A DNA stretch of 8,334 bases from positions 1 to 8,334 of the forward strand of contig JAKAXG010000162.1 in the NCBI GenBank assembly GCA_021827225.1. Direction: 5' to 3'. Under the pieces are notes generated by a model. The model was not told where the DNA came from. It saw nothing but the letters and a program-made list of their open reading frames with translations, and made no database searches. Position 1 is the first letter of the stretch; each line of letters opens with the position of its first letter. This DNA comes from Actinomycetes bacterium. Its GTDB lineage: Bacteria; Actinomycetota; Acidimicrobiia; Acidimicrobiales; Palsa-688. The translations under genes were made by a program, and so were the position numbers. Below, piece by piece: positions 1 through 6,165 of the stretch.

Positions 1-228
1 CGCCTTGCCGGCGATCCACACCCAGCCGTCCGGTCTGGCGGCGATGAGGACCGCCAGCCAGGTCATCCCGGATACCACGAGGTCCACGCTGACGAGCAGC
101 GCCCGGAGGTCTCTGCGGCCCCGCGTACGCTGCTCACGCTCCTTCTCGCCGTCGCAGTCGGCGGCCCGGTCGGGGTACTCGCCGTTCCATCTCACACCGG
201 TGTGCACCCGGTCGGCCAGATCAGTCAC
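1..228 (-). CDS. N-terminal fragment of a membrane protein, possibly a polyprenyl glycosylphosphotransferase (cut by window edge)
   Basis: The reverse strand is open from a GTG at 228 to the window edge (76 codons). A purine-rich ribosome binding site (AGGGGGAG, positions 238-231) lies just upstream of that GTG. The first 40 residues are hydrophilic and rich in Arg, Glu and Asp. From about residue 41 a hydrophobic segment begins (LRALLVSVDLVVSGMTWLAV), which looks like a first membrane helix. A charged N-terminus followed by a helix containing a 'D-L' pair resembles the start of exopolysaccharide polyprenyl glycosylphosphotransferases (undecaprenyl-phosphate sugar-1-phosphate transferases), and the neighbouring sugar-nucleotide genes fit that role. 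The catalytic C-terminal domain is outside the window, so the function is inferred from weak N-terminal similarity and context. It could be another polysaccharide membrane protein. It diverges from the acyltransferase that starts at 396. Confidence 0.5.
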   Translation of the reverse strand, partial: MTDLADRVHTGVRWNGEYPDRAADCDGEKEREQRTRGRRDLRALLVSVDLVVSGMTWLAVLIAARPDGWVWIAGKA

Positions 229-280
229 CGCTCCCCCTAACACCCTGCGAGCAGCATCTGGCTGGATTGGCCATGCCTGC

Positions 281-311
281 CCTTACCTGAACGGGATACA
301 TCTCGGTAAGG
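281..311. promoter_or_regulatory. Inverted repeat in the divergent intergenic region
   Basis: CCTTACC at 281-287 is mirrored by GGTAAGG at 305-311, with a 17-base spacer that contains the AT-richer word GATACAT. It lies between the divergent starts at 228 (-) and 396 (+), where an operator or promoter is expected. The dyad is only 7 bp, so chance is a real possibility. I see no convincing -35/-10 pair here. Confidence 0.2.
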
Positions 312-395
312 TCTGAGATTCACGGGCTGTCAGTGATACCGACGGCATTTGATACATGCCTGATGACCGGGTCCCGAAGGGGGCAGTCTGTAGCG

Positions 396-1076
396 GTGAT
401 TACGCCACTGGTTATCGTGGGGGCTGGCGGGTTTAGCCGGGAGACGGCGGAGACCGTGCGGGCCATCAACGCGGTTACCCCCGCGTGGCAGCTACTGGGA
501 TTCGCCGACGACGACACGTCCCTGCAGGGCCGGAACCTGGAGGGCGCGCGGGTGCTCGGTCCCATCGCCGAGGTGGTCGCCGATCATCCCGAGGCCCGGG
601 TCGTGGTCTGCACCGGTCGCCCGGACAACTACTTCACCCGGCCCCGCCTGGTGGCCCGCATGGACCTGCCCCCCGACCGTTTCGCCACTCTCGTCCATCC
701 GGCCGCGGTCGTGGGCCCGTCCACCTCCGTCGGCCCGGGATCGGTGCTACTGGCAGGTGTGGTCTGCACCGCCGCCGTCACGGTGGGCGCACATGTAGCG
801 GTGATGCCCGGCAGCGTCCTGACCCACGACGATGTCATAGGCGACTACGCCACCATCGCCTCCGGCGTCCGCCTGGGTGGTTCGGTGACCGTCGGTACCG
901 GGGCCTATCTGGGCGCCGGGGCGATGGTGCGCCAGGATCTGACCGTGGGCGCCTGGTCGATGCTGGGCATGGGCGCTCTCGTCACCCGCAGCGTCCCGCC
1001 CGGCCGGATCTGGTACGGCAGCCCGGCCCGGGAGCACGGTCGGGTCGACGTCCCACCCGACCTGCCCCAGGCCTGA
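396..1076 (+). CDS. Sugar O-/N-acyltransferase, NeuD/PglD-like, left-handed beta-helix
   Basis: Predicted 226-residue acyl-CoA-dependent acyltransferase that would modify an amino or hydroxy sugar nucleotide in the cytoplasm. The N-terminus has the Rossmann-like sugar-nucleotide binding loop of this family (PLVIVGAGGFSRE), followed by an acidic turn (GFADDD). After about residue 100 come 'HPAAVVGPS' and imperfect hexapeptide repeats (V-G-x-G, I-G-x-Y) forming the beta-helix. The His in 'LTHDDVIGDY' sits where PglD-type enzymes keep their catalytic base. The C-terminus has 'YGSPAR', a variant of the usual GNPA(R/K). I chose the GTG at 396 because homologues start directly before the VIVGAGG strand and AAGGGGG lies at 377-383, although its spacing is long. 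In-frame starts at 333 (GTG) and 363 (ATG) lack a ribosome binding site. The stop is 2 bases from the opposing aminotransferase stop. The family is clear; the substrate is unknown, with a 4-amino sugar made by the aminotransferase at 2206-3348 a reasonable guess. Confidence 0.9.
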   Translation: MITPLVIVGAGGFSRETAETVRAINAVTPAWQLLGFADDDTSLQGRNLEGARVLGPIAEVVADHPEARVVVCTGRPDNYFTRPRLVARMDLPPDRFATLVHPAAVVGPSTSVGPGSVLLAGVVCTAAVTVGAHVAVMPGSVLTHDDVIGDYATIASGVRLGGSVTVGTGAYLGAGAMVRQDLTVGAWSMLGMGALVTRSVPPGRIWYGSPAREHGRVDVPPDLPQA

Positions 1077-1078
1077 CT

Positions 1079-2209
1079 TCAGTCCCGCAGGGCGTCGGTG
1101 AGGGCTGCGACCACCCGGTCGATGATCGCCTCGGTGATGCCCGGGTACATCGGCAGTGAGAGGATCTCATCGGCCATGGCTTCCGCCACCGGGAAGTCGC
1201 CGCGGCTGTAACCGAGATGGGAGAAGGCATCCGTCAGATGCACAGGTGTCGGGTAGTGGATGCCTGCGCCGATGCCGTGCGATCCCAAATGGTCGAGCAC
1301 GCGATCGCGCTGGGCGACCCGGACGACGTAGAGGTGCCAGACCGGCAGGTTCCCGGCCGCCGTCGGGGGCAACCGCAGCAACCCTTCGCCCTCCAGCGGC
1401 TGCAGCCGCTCCGAGTAGGAGGCGGCGGCCTGGCGGCGCAAAGAGTTCCACTCATGGAGGCGCCCGAGCTTCGCTCTGAGCACGACGGCCTGAAGGGTGT
1501 CCAGGCGGGAGTTGAGACCGACGTCGGTGTGGCGGTACTTCACCTCGCTGCCGTGGTTGGCGAGCCGGCGTACCGCGGCGGCCAGATCGGGGTCCTGGGT
1601 GACGACCGCACCACCGTCCCCGTAGGCGCCGAGGTTCTTGCCCGGGTAGAAGCTGGTGCCCGCCGCCCGTCCCCAGAAGCCGATGCCCCGGCCGTTGCGC
1701 TCGGCGCCCTGCGCCTGGGCGGCGTCCTCGACGATCTGCACCGACCGGCCGTCGCAGATCTCGGCGAGGGTCTCCATGTCGGCCATCTGTCCGTACAGGT
1801 GGACGGGCATCACCCCCCAGGTGTCGCGGCCGATCCGGCTGGCGACCTGGGCTGCGTCTATGAGGCCGTACTCGTCGCAGTCGACGATGACCGGCACGCC
1901 GCCGGCGCGCACCACCGCCTCCGCGGTGGCGACGAAGGTGTTGGCGGGCACGATCACCTCGGCGCCCGCCGGTAGGCCTGCACCTCGGAGGGCCAGCTCC
2001 AGAGCGTCGGTGCCGTTGCCGACGCCAACACAGAAGTCGGTACCGCTGAAGGCGGCGAACTCCTGCTCGAAGGCCTTCACTTCGGGTCCCTGGATGAAAG
2101 CCCCCCGGGCCATGACGTCGAGCATCGGGCCGGTGATGTCGGCGGCGATGGCCTGGTGCTGCCAGGGCAGGTCGACGAAGGGAACCGGGGGCGCCTCCCG
2201 CCCGGTCAT
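1079..2209 (-). CDS. DegT/DnrJ/EryC1/StrS-family sugar aminotransferase, 3-amino type
   Basis: PLP-dependent transaminase of 376 residues, normal for the family, that aminates a keto-sugar nucleotide using glutamate or glutamine. The N-terminus 'FVDL' and 'GAFIQGPEVKAFEQEFA' are hallmarks. 'GNGTDALELAL' (64-74) binds the PLP phosphate. 'VEDAAQAQGA' (160-169) supplies Asp162, which pairs with the pyridine nitrogen. 'SFYPGKNLGAYGDGGA' (186-201) carries the Schiff-base lysine, Lys191. 'NSRLDTLQA' follows. The SFYPGKNLGA form with NSRLDTLQA is typical of 3-aminotransferases such as WbpE/WlbC, FdtB/QdtB and DesV/TylB. The ATG at 2209 overlaps the TGA of the upstream aminotransferase (ATGA), with no good ribosome binding site of its own, so translation is probably coupled. 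It is the last gene of the three-gene leftward operon. The likely partners are the dehydrogenase at 4947-5981 and the N-acetyltransferase at 4367-4942. Keto-sugar identity (UDP-3-keto-GlcNAc type or dTDP-3-keto-6-deoxyhexose) cannot be settled from sequence alone. Confidence 0.93.
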   Translation of the reverse strand: MTGREAPPVPFVDLPWQHQAIAADITGPMLDVMARGAFIQGPEVKAFEQEFAAFSGTDFCVGVGNGTDALELALRGAGLPAGAEVIVPANTFVATAEAVVRAGGVPVIVDCDEYGLIDAAQVASRIGRDTWGVMPVHLYGQMADMETLAEICDGRSVQIVEDAAQAQGAERNGRGIGFWGRAAGTSFYPGKNLGAYGDGGAVVTQDPDLAAAVRRLANHGSEVKYRHTDVGLNSRLDTLQAVVLRAKLGRLHEWNSLRRQAAASYSERLQPLEGEGLLRLPPTAAGNLPVWHLYVVRVAQRDRVLDHLGSHGIGAGIHYPTPVHLTDAFSHLGYSRGDFPVAEAMADEILSLPMYPGITEAIIDRVVAALTDALRD

Positions 2210-3348
2210 AGCGATGCTGATAGTCCCGCCTCCTTGCGAATCACGTCTGCGACGTGGCGCTGCTGATCGTCGGTCATCTCGTGGAACATGGGCAGAATCA
2301 GGGAACGGCTGGTCACCCTCTCGGTGGCCGGCAGGCGACCTGCGGGCCGCCCGGTGTACGCCGGCTCGAGGTGGGCGGCCATGATGCCGCGCCGGCCGGA
2401 GATCCCCTCGGCGAGCATCCGCTCCAGGAGCTCGTTGCGAGACACCGGGAAGTCGTCGGGCAGCGTGATCCAGAACGACTGGAAGTTGGACCGCCCGTAG
2501 GGCGGATCGTCGGCCATCTGGAGCCCCGGCACGTCGGCGAGCATGCGCCGGTAGGCGGCGGCCAGAGTCCGGCGGCGGGTCACTATGGCATCGAGCTTGG
2601 AGAGCTGCACCAGGCCGACCGCCGCCTGCATGTCGGTCATGCGGTAGTTGAACCCGACCTCTTCGTAGGCCTCGAGGACCAGCCGGTCGGCCTGGTGGCG
2701 GCTGGCCGCGCTCACGTTCATCCCGTGCTCGCGCAGGCGGCGGCCCCGGCCGGCCATCTCCGCGTCGCCGGTGAGCAGCATGCCCCCCTCGCCGGTGGTG
2801 ATCACCTTGCGGGGATGGAAGGAGAAGGCGGCCAGGTTGCCGCTCGCTCCGATGGGCCGGCCCTTGTAGGTGGCGCCGATGGCGCAGGCGGCGTCCTCCA
2901 GGATGGGCACCCGGCGCGGGGCGCAGACGGCCGCCACGGCGTCGATGTCGGCGGGGGTGCCGGCCTGGTGGACCAGGATCACGGCCCGGGTACGGGTGGT
3001 CAGGGCCGCCTCCACCGCCTCGGCGGTGAGGTTGAGAGTCAGCGGGTCGACGTCGGCGAACACCGGCTCCGCACCGGCTTGCACCACGACGTTGGCTGTG
3101 GCGATGAAGGACAGGGAGGGGACCACCACTTCGTCGCCGGGTCCGACCCCGAGCAGGAGCAGGCCCAGGTGGAGGGCGGTGGTGCAGGAGCTGACGGCCA
3201 CGCCGTATCCCGCTCCGACCCTCTCGGCCACCCTCTCCTCGAAGGTGGCCACCCTCGGGCCTTGCGCCACCCAGCCGCTCCTGACCGCCTCGGCGGCGGC
3301 GTCGGCCTCATCCTGTCCCAGCCAGGGTCGCATCACCGGGATGGTCAC
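2206..3348 (-). CDS. DegT/DnrJ/EryC1/StrS-family aminotransferase, second paralogue
   Basis: A second PLP-dependent sugar aminotransferase (380 residues from the GTG at 3348). It opens with 'IPVMRPWLGQDE' and 'GWVAQGPRVATFEERVA'. 'SSCTTALHLGLL' (53-64) is the phosphate-binding loop, 'LEDAACAIGA' (150-159) gives Asp152, and 'AFSFHPRKVITTGEGGML' (174-191) gives the Schiff-base lysine, Lys181. 'FNYRMTDMQAAVGLVQL' and 'GRRGIMAAHLEPAY' complete the family pattern. The SFHP-x-K-x-ITTGEGG version is the broad class that includes 4-amino-sugar enzymes (PglE, perosamine synthase) and inosose transaminases. It is only distantly similar to the downstream paralogue, so it probably acts on a different keto position or sugar. 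A longer frame opens 15 codons upstream, but the GTG at 3348 overlaps the epimerase stop as GTGA, and homologues start near 'IP', so I prefer 3348. Its own stop overlaps the next gene as ATGA. Confidence 0.93.
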   Translation of the reverse strand: MTIPVMRPWLGQDEADAAAEAVRSGWVAQGPRVATFEERVAERVGAGYGVAVSSCTTALHLGLLLLGVGPGDEVVVPSLSFIATANVVVQAGAEPVFADVDPLTLNLTAEAVEAALTTRTRAVILVHQAGTPADIDAVAAVCAPRRVPILEDAACAIGATYKGRPIGASGNLAAFSFHPRKVITTGEGGMLLTGDAEMAGRGRRLREHGMNVSAASRHQADRLVLEAYEEVGFNYRMTDMQAAVGLVQLSKLDAIVTRRRTLAAAYRRMLADVPGLQMADDPPYGRSNFQSFWITLPDDFPVSRNELLERMLAEGISGRRGIMAAHLEPAYTGRPAGRLPATERVTSRSLILPMFHEMTDDQQRHVADVIRKEAGLSASL

Positions 3349-4322
3349 AGCGCCACGCTCGCCGGCCGGGATTCCCGTTCCGCCGCCCACCATCCCACGA
3401 GATGGCGCAGACCGTCCATCAGGCCGGTGCGGGCCTCGAAGCCGAGCATGGCCCGGGCCGCGGTGGTGTCGGCCAGCCGCCGCGGCACGGCGTTGACCTT
3501 CCGTGCCGGCCCGAACTCCGGCTCGAGGTCAGAACCCATCACCTCGCTCAACGCCCGAGCCAGCTCCAGCAGGCTGGTCTCGGTCCCCGACGCCACGTTG
3601 AACACCTCGTCGGTGACGTCGCTCCCGGCGGCCAGGATGTTGGCCCGGGCGACGTCGCCGACGTACACGAAGTCCATGCTCTGCCTGCCGTCGCCCAGGA
3701 TGAGGGGCGGTTGGCCGGCGGCGATCCGCTCCATCCAGCGGATGAGCACCTCCGTGTAGACGCCGTGGATGTCCATCTTGGGGCCGTAGACGTTGAAGTA
3801 CCGCAGGGCCACGTACGGCAGGCCGTACATGTCGTTGAAGCTGCGGAGCAGTCCCTCGTTGAAGGTCTTCGACGCGCCGTAGAGGGTGCGGTTGCCGTAC
3901 GGGTGATGGGCCTCCGTCGTCGGGAACTCGCTGGCCGCCCCGTAGACCGAAGCCGACGAAGCGGCGACCACCCGGCCGACATCGGCTTCGACGGCGGCCT
4001 CCAACACGTTGTACGTGCCGTCGACCATCACCTCGAGGGCCTCGCGGGGCTGCTCCGCGCACTGGGTGATGCGGATGGCGGCCTGGTGGTACAGGACGTC
4101 GATCCCGGCCATCACCTGCTTCACCAGGTCCCGGTCGCGGATGTCGCCCTCCACCACCTTCACCTTCCCGGAGGTCATGGCACCGTCCAGGTTGGCCATC
4201 CGGCCCCGGACGAAGTTGTCGAGCACGACGATCTCCCCCACGTCGGTCGGAGCCAGTTGCTCAGCGATGGTGGAGCCGATCATGCCGGCCCCGCCGGTGA
4301 TGAGTACCCGGGCGCCGTTCAT
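3345..4322 (-). CDS. NAD-dependent sugar-nucleotide epimerase, extended SDR
   Basis: Extended short-chain dehydrogenase/reductase of 325 residues, probably a nucleotide-sugar 4-epimerase using bound NAD. The nucleotide-binding glycine motif is at residues 10-16 (G-G-A-G-M-I-G), with 'LDNF' at the end of the second strand, 'GDIRD' at 59-63 and 'YHQAA' at 78-82. The active site reads 'ASSASVYG' (121-128) followed by Tyr148 and Lys152 in 'YGASK'. The SSASVYG form lacks the Asp-Glu pair of 4,6-dehydratases, which favours epimerisation over dehydration. 'LRYFNVYGP' and 'MDFVYVGDVARANILAA' are the usual substrate-side motifs. The ATG at 4322 is preceded by AAAGGA at a good distance. It is the first gene of the leftward operon; its TGA overlaps the start of the following aminotransferase. 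It diverges from the N-acetyltransferase with only 44 bases between starts. The exact substrate is unknown. Confidence 0.92.
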   Translation of the reverse strand: MNGARVLITGGAGMIGSTIAEQLAPTDVGEIVVLDNFVRGRMANLDGAMTSGKVKVVEGDIRDRDLVKQVMAGIDVLYHQAAIRITQCAEQPREALEVMVDGTYNVLEAAVEADVGRVVAASSASVYGAASEFPTTEAHHPYGNRTLYGASKTFNEGLLRSFNDMYGLPYVALRYFNVYGPKMDIHGVYTEVLIRWMERIAAGQPPLILGDGRQSMDFVYVGDVARANILAAGSDVTDEVFNVASGTETSLLELARALSEVMGSDLEPEFGPARKVNAVPRRLADTTAARAMLGFEARTGLMDGLRHLVGWWAAERESRPASVAL

Positions 4323-4366
4323 AGAGAGGTCCTTTCGTCGGTTTCGGCGTGCTGTAGGTTCCAGGC
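4323..4366. promoter_or_regulatory. Compact divergent promoter region
   Basis: Only 44 bases separate the start of the leftward epimerase operon (4322) from the GTG of the rightward acetyltransferase (4367). The leftward ribosome binding site (AAAGGA) occupies part of it; the rightward one is weak (an AGG about 8 bases before the GTG). If both genes have nearby promoters, the promoters must overlap or lie inside the opposite gene's 5' end. I cannot point to a specific -35/-10 pair. Confidence 0.35.
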
Positions 4367-4942
4367 GTGCAGAGCGACTCCGTGTTCGTCCATCCCGCCG
4401 GGTTGTGTGAGAGTTCCGATGTGGGACCCGGCACGCGGGTCTGGGCCTTCGCCCATGTGATGGCCGGGGCGGTCGTCGGACCGGACTGCAACATCTGCGA
4501 TCACTCGTTCGTCGAGGGCGGTGTCACCATCGGCCGGAACGTCACCGTCAAGAACGGCGTCCTTCTCTTCGCCGGTGTGACCGTCGAAGACGACGTCTTC
4601 CTCGGCCCCAACTGCGTCTTCACCAACGACCTCCGGCCCCGGGCGTTCATCAAGCGACCGACGGCGGAGTTCCTGCCCACGCTGATCGCCCGGGGAGCGA
4701 CGATCGGCGCCGGAGCGGTGATCGTCTGTGGCCACACGGTGGGCCAGTTCGCCATGGTGGCCGCCGGAGCAGTCGTGGCGAGCGATGTCCCCGCCCACGC
4801 CCTGGTGGCGGGCAACCCGGCTCGCCGCCGGGTATGGATCTGCGAATGCGGGGAGAAACTCGACGGAGCGCTCGCCTGTGCCGCCGACGGCCGCCGCTAC
4901 CGGGAGAGGGCCGATGGGGGCGGCCTCGAGGCGACTGACTGA
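4367..4942 (+). CDS. Sugar-nucleotide N-acetyltransferase, WbpD/FdtC-like hexapeptide family
   Basis: 191-residue left-handed beta-helix acetyltransferase that would transfer acetyl from acetyl-CoA to an amino group on a nucleotide sugar. Family motifs run in order: 'VFVHPAG', 'DVGPGTRVWAFAHVMAGAVVG' (18-38), 'GVTIGRNVTVKNGVLLFAGVTVEDDVFLGPNCVFTND' (52-88), 'PR' at 91-92, 'IGAGAVIVCGHTVG' (113-126) and 'LVAGNPAR' (146-153). This is the pattern of WbpD/WlbB and of the 3-N-acetyltransferases FdtC/QdtC. The tail 'CECGEKL...C' resembles the small zinc knuckle seen on many members. Here Cys159, Cys161 and Cys171 are present, but Asp174 sits where a fourth Cys is expected, before 'GRRYRE'. It probably works after the 3-aminotransferase at 1079-2209. 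It begins with GTG, has a weak ribosome binding site, and is transcribed against its neighbours. Homologues start a few residues before 'HP', which supports this start. Confidence 0.92.
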   Translation: MQSDSVFVHPAGLCESSDVGPGTRVWAFAHVMAGAVVGPDCNICDHSFVEGGVTIGRNVTVKNGVLLFAGVTVEDDVFLGPNCVFTNDLRPRAFIKRPTAEFLPTLIARGATIGAGAVIVCGHTVGQFAMVAAGAVVASDVPAHALVAGNPARRRVWICECGEKLDGALACAADGRRYRERADGGGLEATD

Positions 4943-4950
4943 CCGGTCAG
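4939..4950. repeat. 12-base perfect palindrome holding both opposing stop codons
   Basis: CTGACCGGTCAG reads the same on both strands. Its TGA at 4940-4942 ends the rightward acetyltransferase, and the mirrored TCA at 4947-4949 is the TGA stop of the leftward dehydrogenase. No T-run follows on either side, so it is not a standard intrinsic terminator. Confidence 0.6.
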
Positions 4951-5981
4951 GCATCGAGGTCGATGGTGACGCCACCGTTGCGCAGGCTGACCCCGGTCGC
5001 TTCCAGGATGCGCAGTACGCGCAATCCGGCATTACCGTCGGTGAGGGCTGGGCGGTCCCCGACGATGGCGTCGCGGAACTCCGCCACCACCGACTGGAGC
5101 GCTTCGCGCTCCGGCAGGGCCGGGGCGACCATGTCACCGGTGCGGTAGGAGATCCTGGTCGCCACCCGCTGATCGGGTGACAGGGCGGGGATCATCTCGA
5201 CGCCCTTGTCGTACATGCTGAGCCTCTGGGAAGGATTGAGGTCGTCCCACACGACCATGCGCTGCGAACCCCCGACGATCGTCTGGCGGATCTTGGTGGG
5301 GCTCAGCCAGTTGACGTGGACATGGGCGATCCCGCCGTTGCCGAGCGGGAGCGTCAGGTACCCCACGCATGTCTGGCCGGCACCGATCGGGTCGGCGCCC
5401 GACGCCGCCACCCCTGCGGGACGGGCACGCTCGGGAAGTACGAAGTCGAAGATCGACAGGTCGTGCGGGGCCAGGTCCCAGAACACGTCGGCGTCCGCCT
5501 GCACCAGACCCAGATTGATTCGGACAGAGTCGATGTACTGGACATCCCCGATGCCACCACCGCTGATCAGGTCGCGAAGGTGGCGGACCACGGGCGTGTA
5601 GCAGTAGGTGTGGTCGCACATCAGCACAACTCGCCGATCCTCGGCGACGGCGACCATCTTCTCCCCGTCGGCCACCGACGTGGCGAGAGGCTTCTCGACC
5701 AGCACATGCTTGCCGGCGTCCATGGCCTGGATGGCCAGGCCGGCGTGCGTGGCCGGCGGTGTGGCAATTGCGACAGCCCGGATGCCAGGGTCGTCCAGCA
5801 CATCGGCGAAGGAGTCCGTCACCACCACCGCGCTCCTGCGGCCCAGCGCCCTTCTGGCGCGTTCCACGTCCAGATCGCACACCTGCCGAAGGTCCCAACC
5901 CGGTGCGTTGGAGAAATTCCGGATGAGGTTTGGTCCCCAGTAGCCGGCGCCGATGACGGCGATACCGAGATCGTCTGTCAC
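4947..5981 (-). CDS. Gfo/Idh/MocA-family NAD(P)-dependent sugar dehydrogenase
   Basis: 344-residue oxidoreductase, full length for the family. The N-terminal Rossmann fold has 'IAVIGAGYWGPNLIRNF' (7-23), with Gly11, Gly13 and Gly16 as the dinucleotide glycines. 'AIATPPATHAGLA' and 'GKHVLVEKPLA' (90-100) include the conserved Glu96-Lys97-Pro98. 'LGLVQADADVFWDLAPHDLSIFDF' (157-180) holds the conserved His173-Asp174 pair, and 'NWLSPTKIRQ' follows. This GYWGPN/WDLAPHD subgroup is common in glycan clusters beside DegT aminotransferases and hexapeptide acetyltransferases. Relatives such as WbpB/WlbA and GnnA oxidise C3 of UDP-GlcNAc(A) to the 3-keto substrate for amination. That is the likely role here, inferred from family and neighbours. 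It starts with GTG; GAGGAG lies upstream at good spacing. Its stop is 4 bases from the opposing acetyltransferase stop. No UDP-GlcNAc 6-dehydrogenase is seen, so the uronic-acid version of the pathway is not demonstrated. Confidence 0.93.
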   Translation of the reverse strand: MTDDLGIAVIGAGYWGPNLIRNFSNAPGWDLRQVCDLDVERARRALGRRSAVVVTDSFADVLDDPGIRAVAIATPPATHAGLAIQAMDAGKHVLVEKPLATSVADGEKMVAVAEDRRVVLMCDHTYCYTPVVRHLRDLISGGGIGDVQYIDSVRINLGLVQADADVFWDLAPHDLSIFDFVLPERARPAGVAASGADPIGAGQTCVGYLTLPLGNGGIAHVHVNWLSPTKIRQTIVGGSQRMVVWDDLNPSQRLSMYDKGVEMIPALSPDQRVATRISYRTGDMVAPALPEREALQSVVAEFRDAIVGDRPALTDGNAGLRVLRILEATGVSLRNGGVTIDLDA

Positions 5982-6062
5982 TTGTGTTCTTTCTCCTCTG
6001 CCGTGTCTGAGATTCGGACAGGCTTCAGAGTCCGCTGGAAGTTCTTTTGATACCCACCGTGA

Positions 6063-6100
6063 GCGCCGTCACGGGCCGCTACTCGTAGTTGTGACGGCGC
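6063..6100. promoter_or_regulatory. Strong 10-bp inverted repeat in the divergent intergenic region
   Basis: GCGCCGTCAC at 6063-6072 pairs perfectly with GTGACGGCGC at 6091-6100, with 18 bases between. The spacer contains a smaller dyad (CTAC at 6079-6082, GTAG at 6085-6088). It lies 82 bases upstream of the dehydrogenase start (5981, leftward) and 142 bases upstream of the sigma factor start (rightward). No gene ends here, so it is better explained as an operator or a structured 5' leader of one of the two divergent transcripts than as a terminator. Confidence 0.55.
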
Positions 6101-6121
6101 CTTTGCCTAATTGAGGGTTCG

Positions 6122-6151
6122 TTGTGATTGCCTTGACCCGTCGAATGATAC
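6122..6151 (+). promoter_or_regulatory. Possible housekeeping-type promoter upstream of the sigma factor gene
   Basis: TTGTGA at 6122-6127 and TGATAC at 6146-6151 are separated by 18 bases, an acceptable but poor match to an actinobacterial -35/-10 pair. A nearby TTGACC at 6133-6138 has no -10 partner at normal spacing. Confidence 0.2.
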
Positions 6152-6165
6152 GGTCGCTCTGCGGA

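Noticed and set aside
5..316. A 103-codon open frame on the + strand at the left edge
   Set aside because: It is Ser/Arg/Pro-rich and antisense to a GTG-started frame (228 to 1) that has a good ribosome binding site and a membrane helix.
1077..1078. A terminator between the two convergent genes
   Set aside because: Only 2 bases separate the stop codons and I found no hairpin with a T-run at the junction.
2254..3759. A 501-codon open frame on the + strand, and another at 3402-4460
   Set aside because: They lie antisense to the aminotransferase and epimerase, which have clear catalytic motifs. The translations are His/Gly/Val/Asp-rich with no recognisable domain, as expected for the shadow of GC-rich codons.
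4319..5137. A 272-codon open frame on the - strand, antisense to the N-acetyltransferase
   Set aside because: It overlaps the C-terminal end of the real dehydrogenase and the whole acetyltransferase, has low-complexity composition and no domain signature.
311..6015. The 11-base word GTCTGAGATTC occurs at 311-321 and 6005-6015, both intergenic
   Set aside because: Several repeated 11-mers are expected by chance in 8.3 kb, and the flanking bases do not extend the match.
6015..6034. Weak stem CGGAC/GTCCG in the leader of the dehydrogenase gene
   Set aside because: Only 5 bp around a 10-base loop; such stems are common by chance in this composition.
6133..6138. TTGACC as a -35 element
   Set aside because: No -10-like hexamer lies 16-19 bases downstream.
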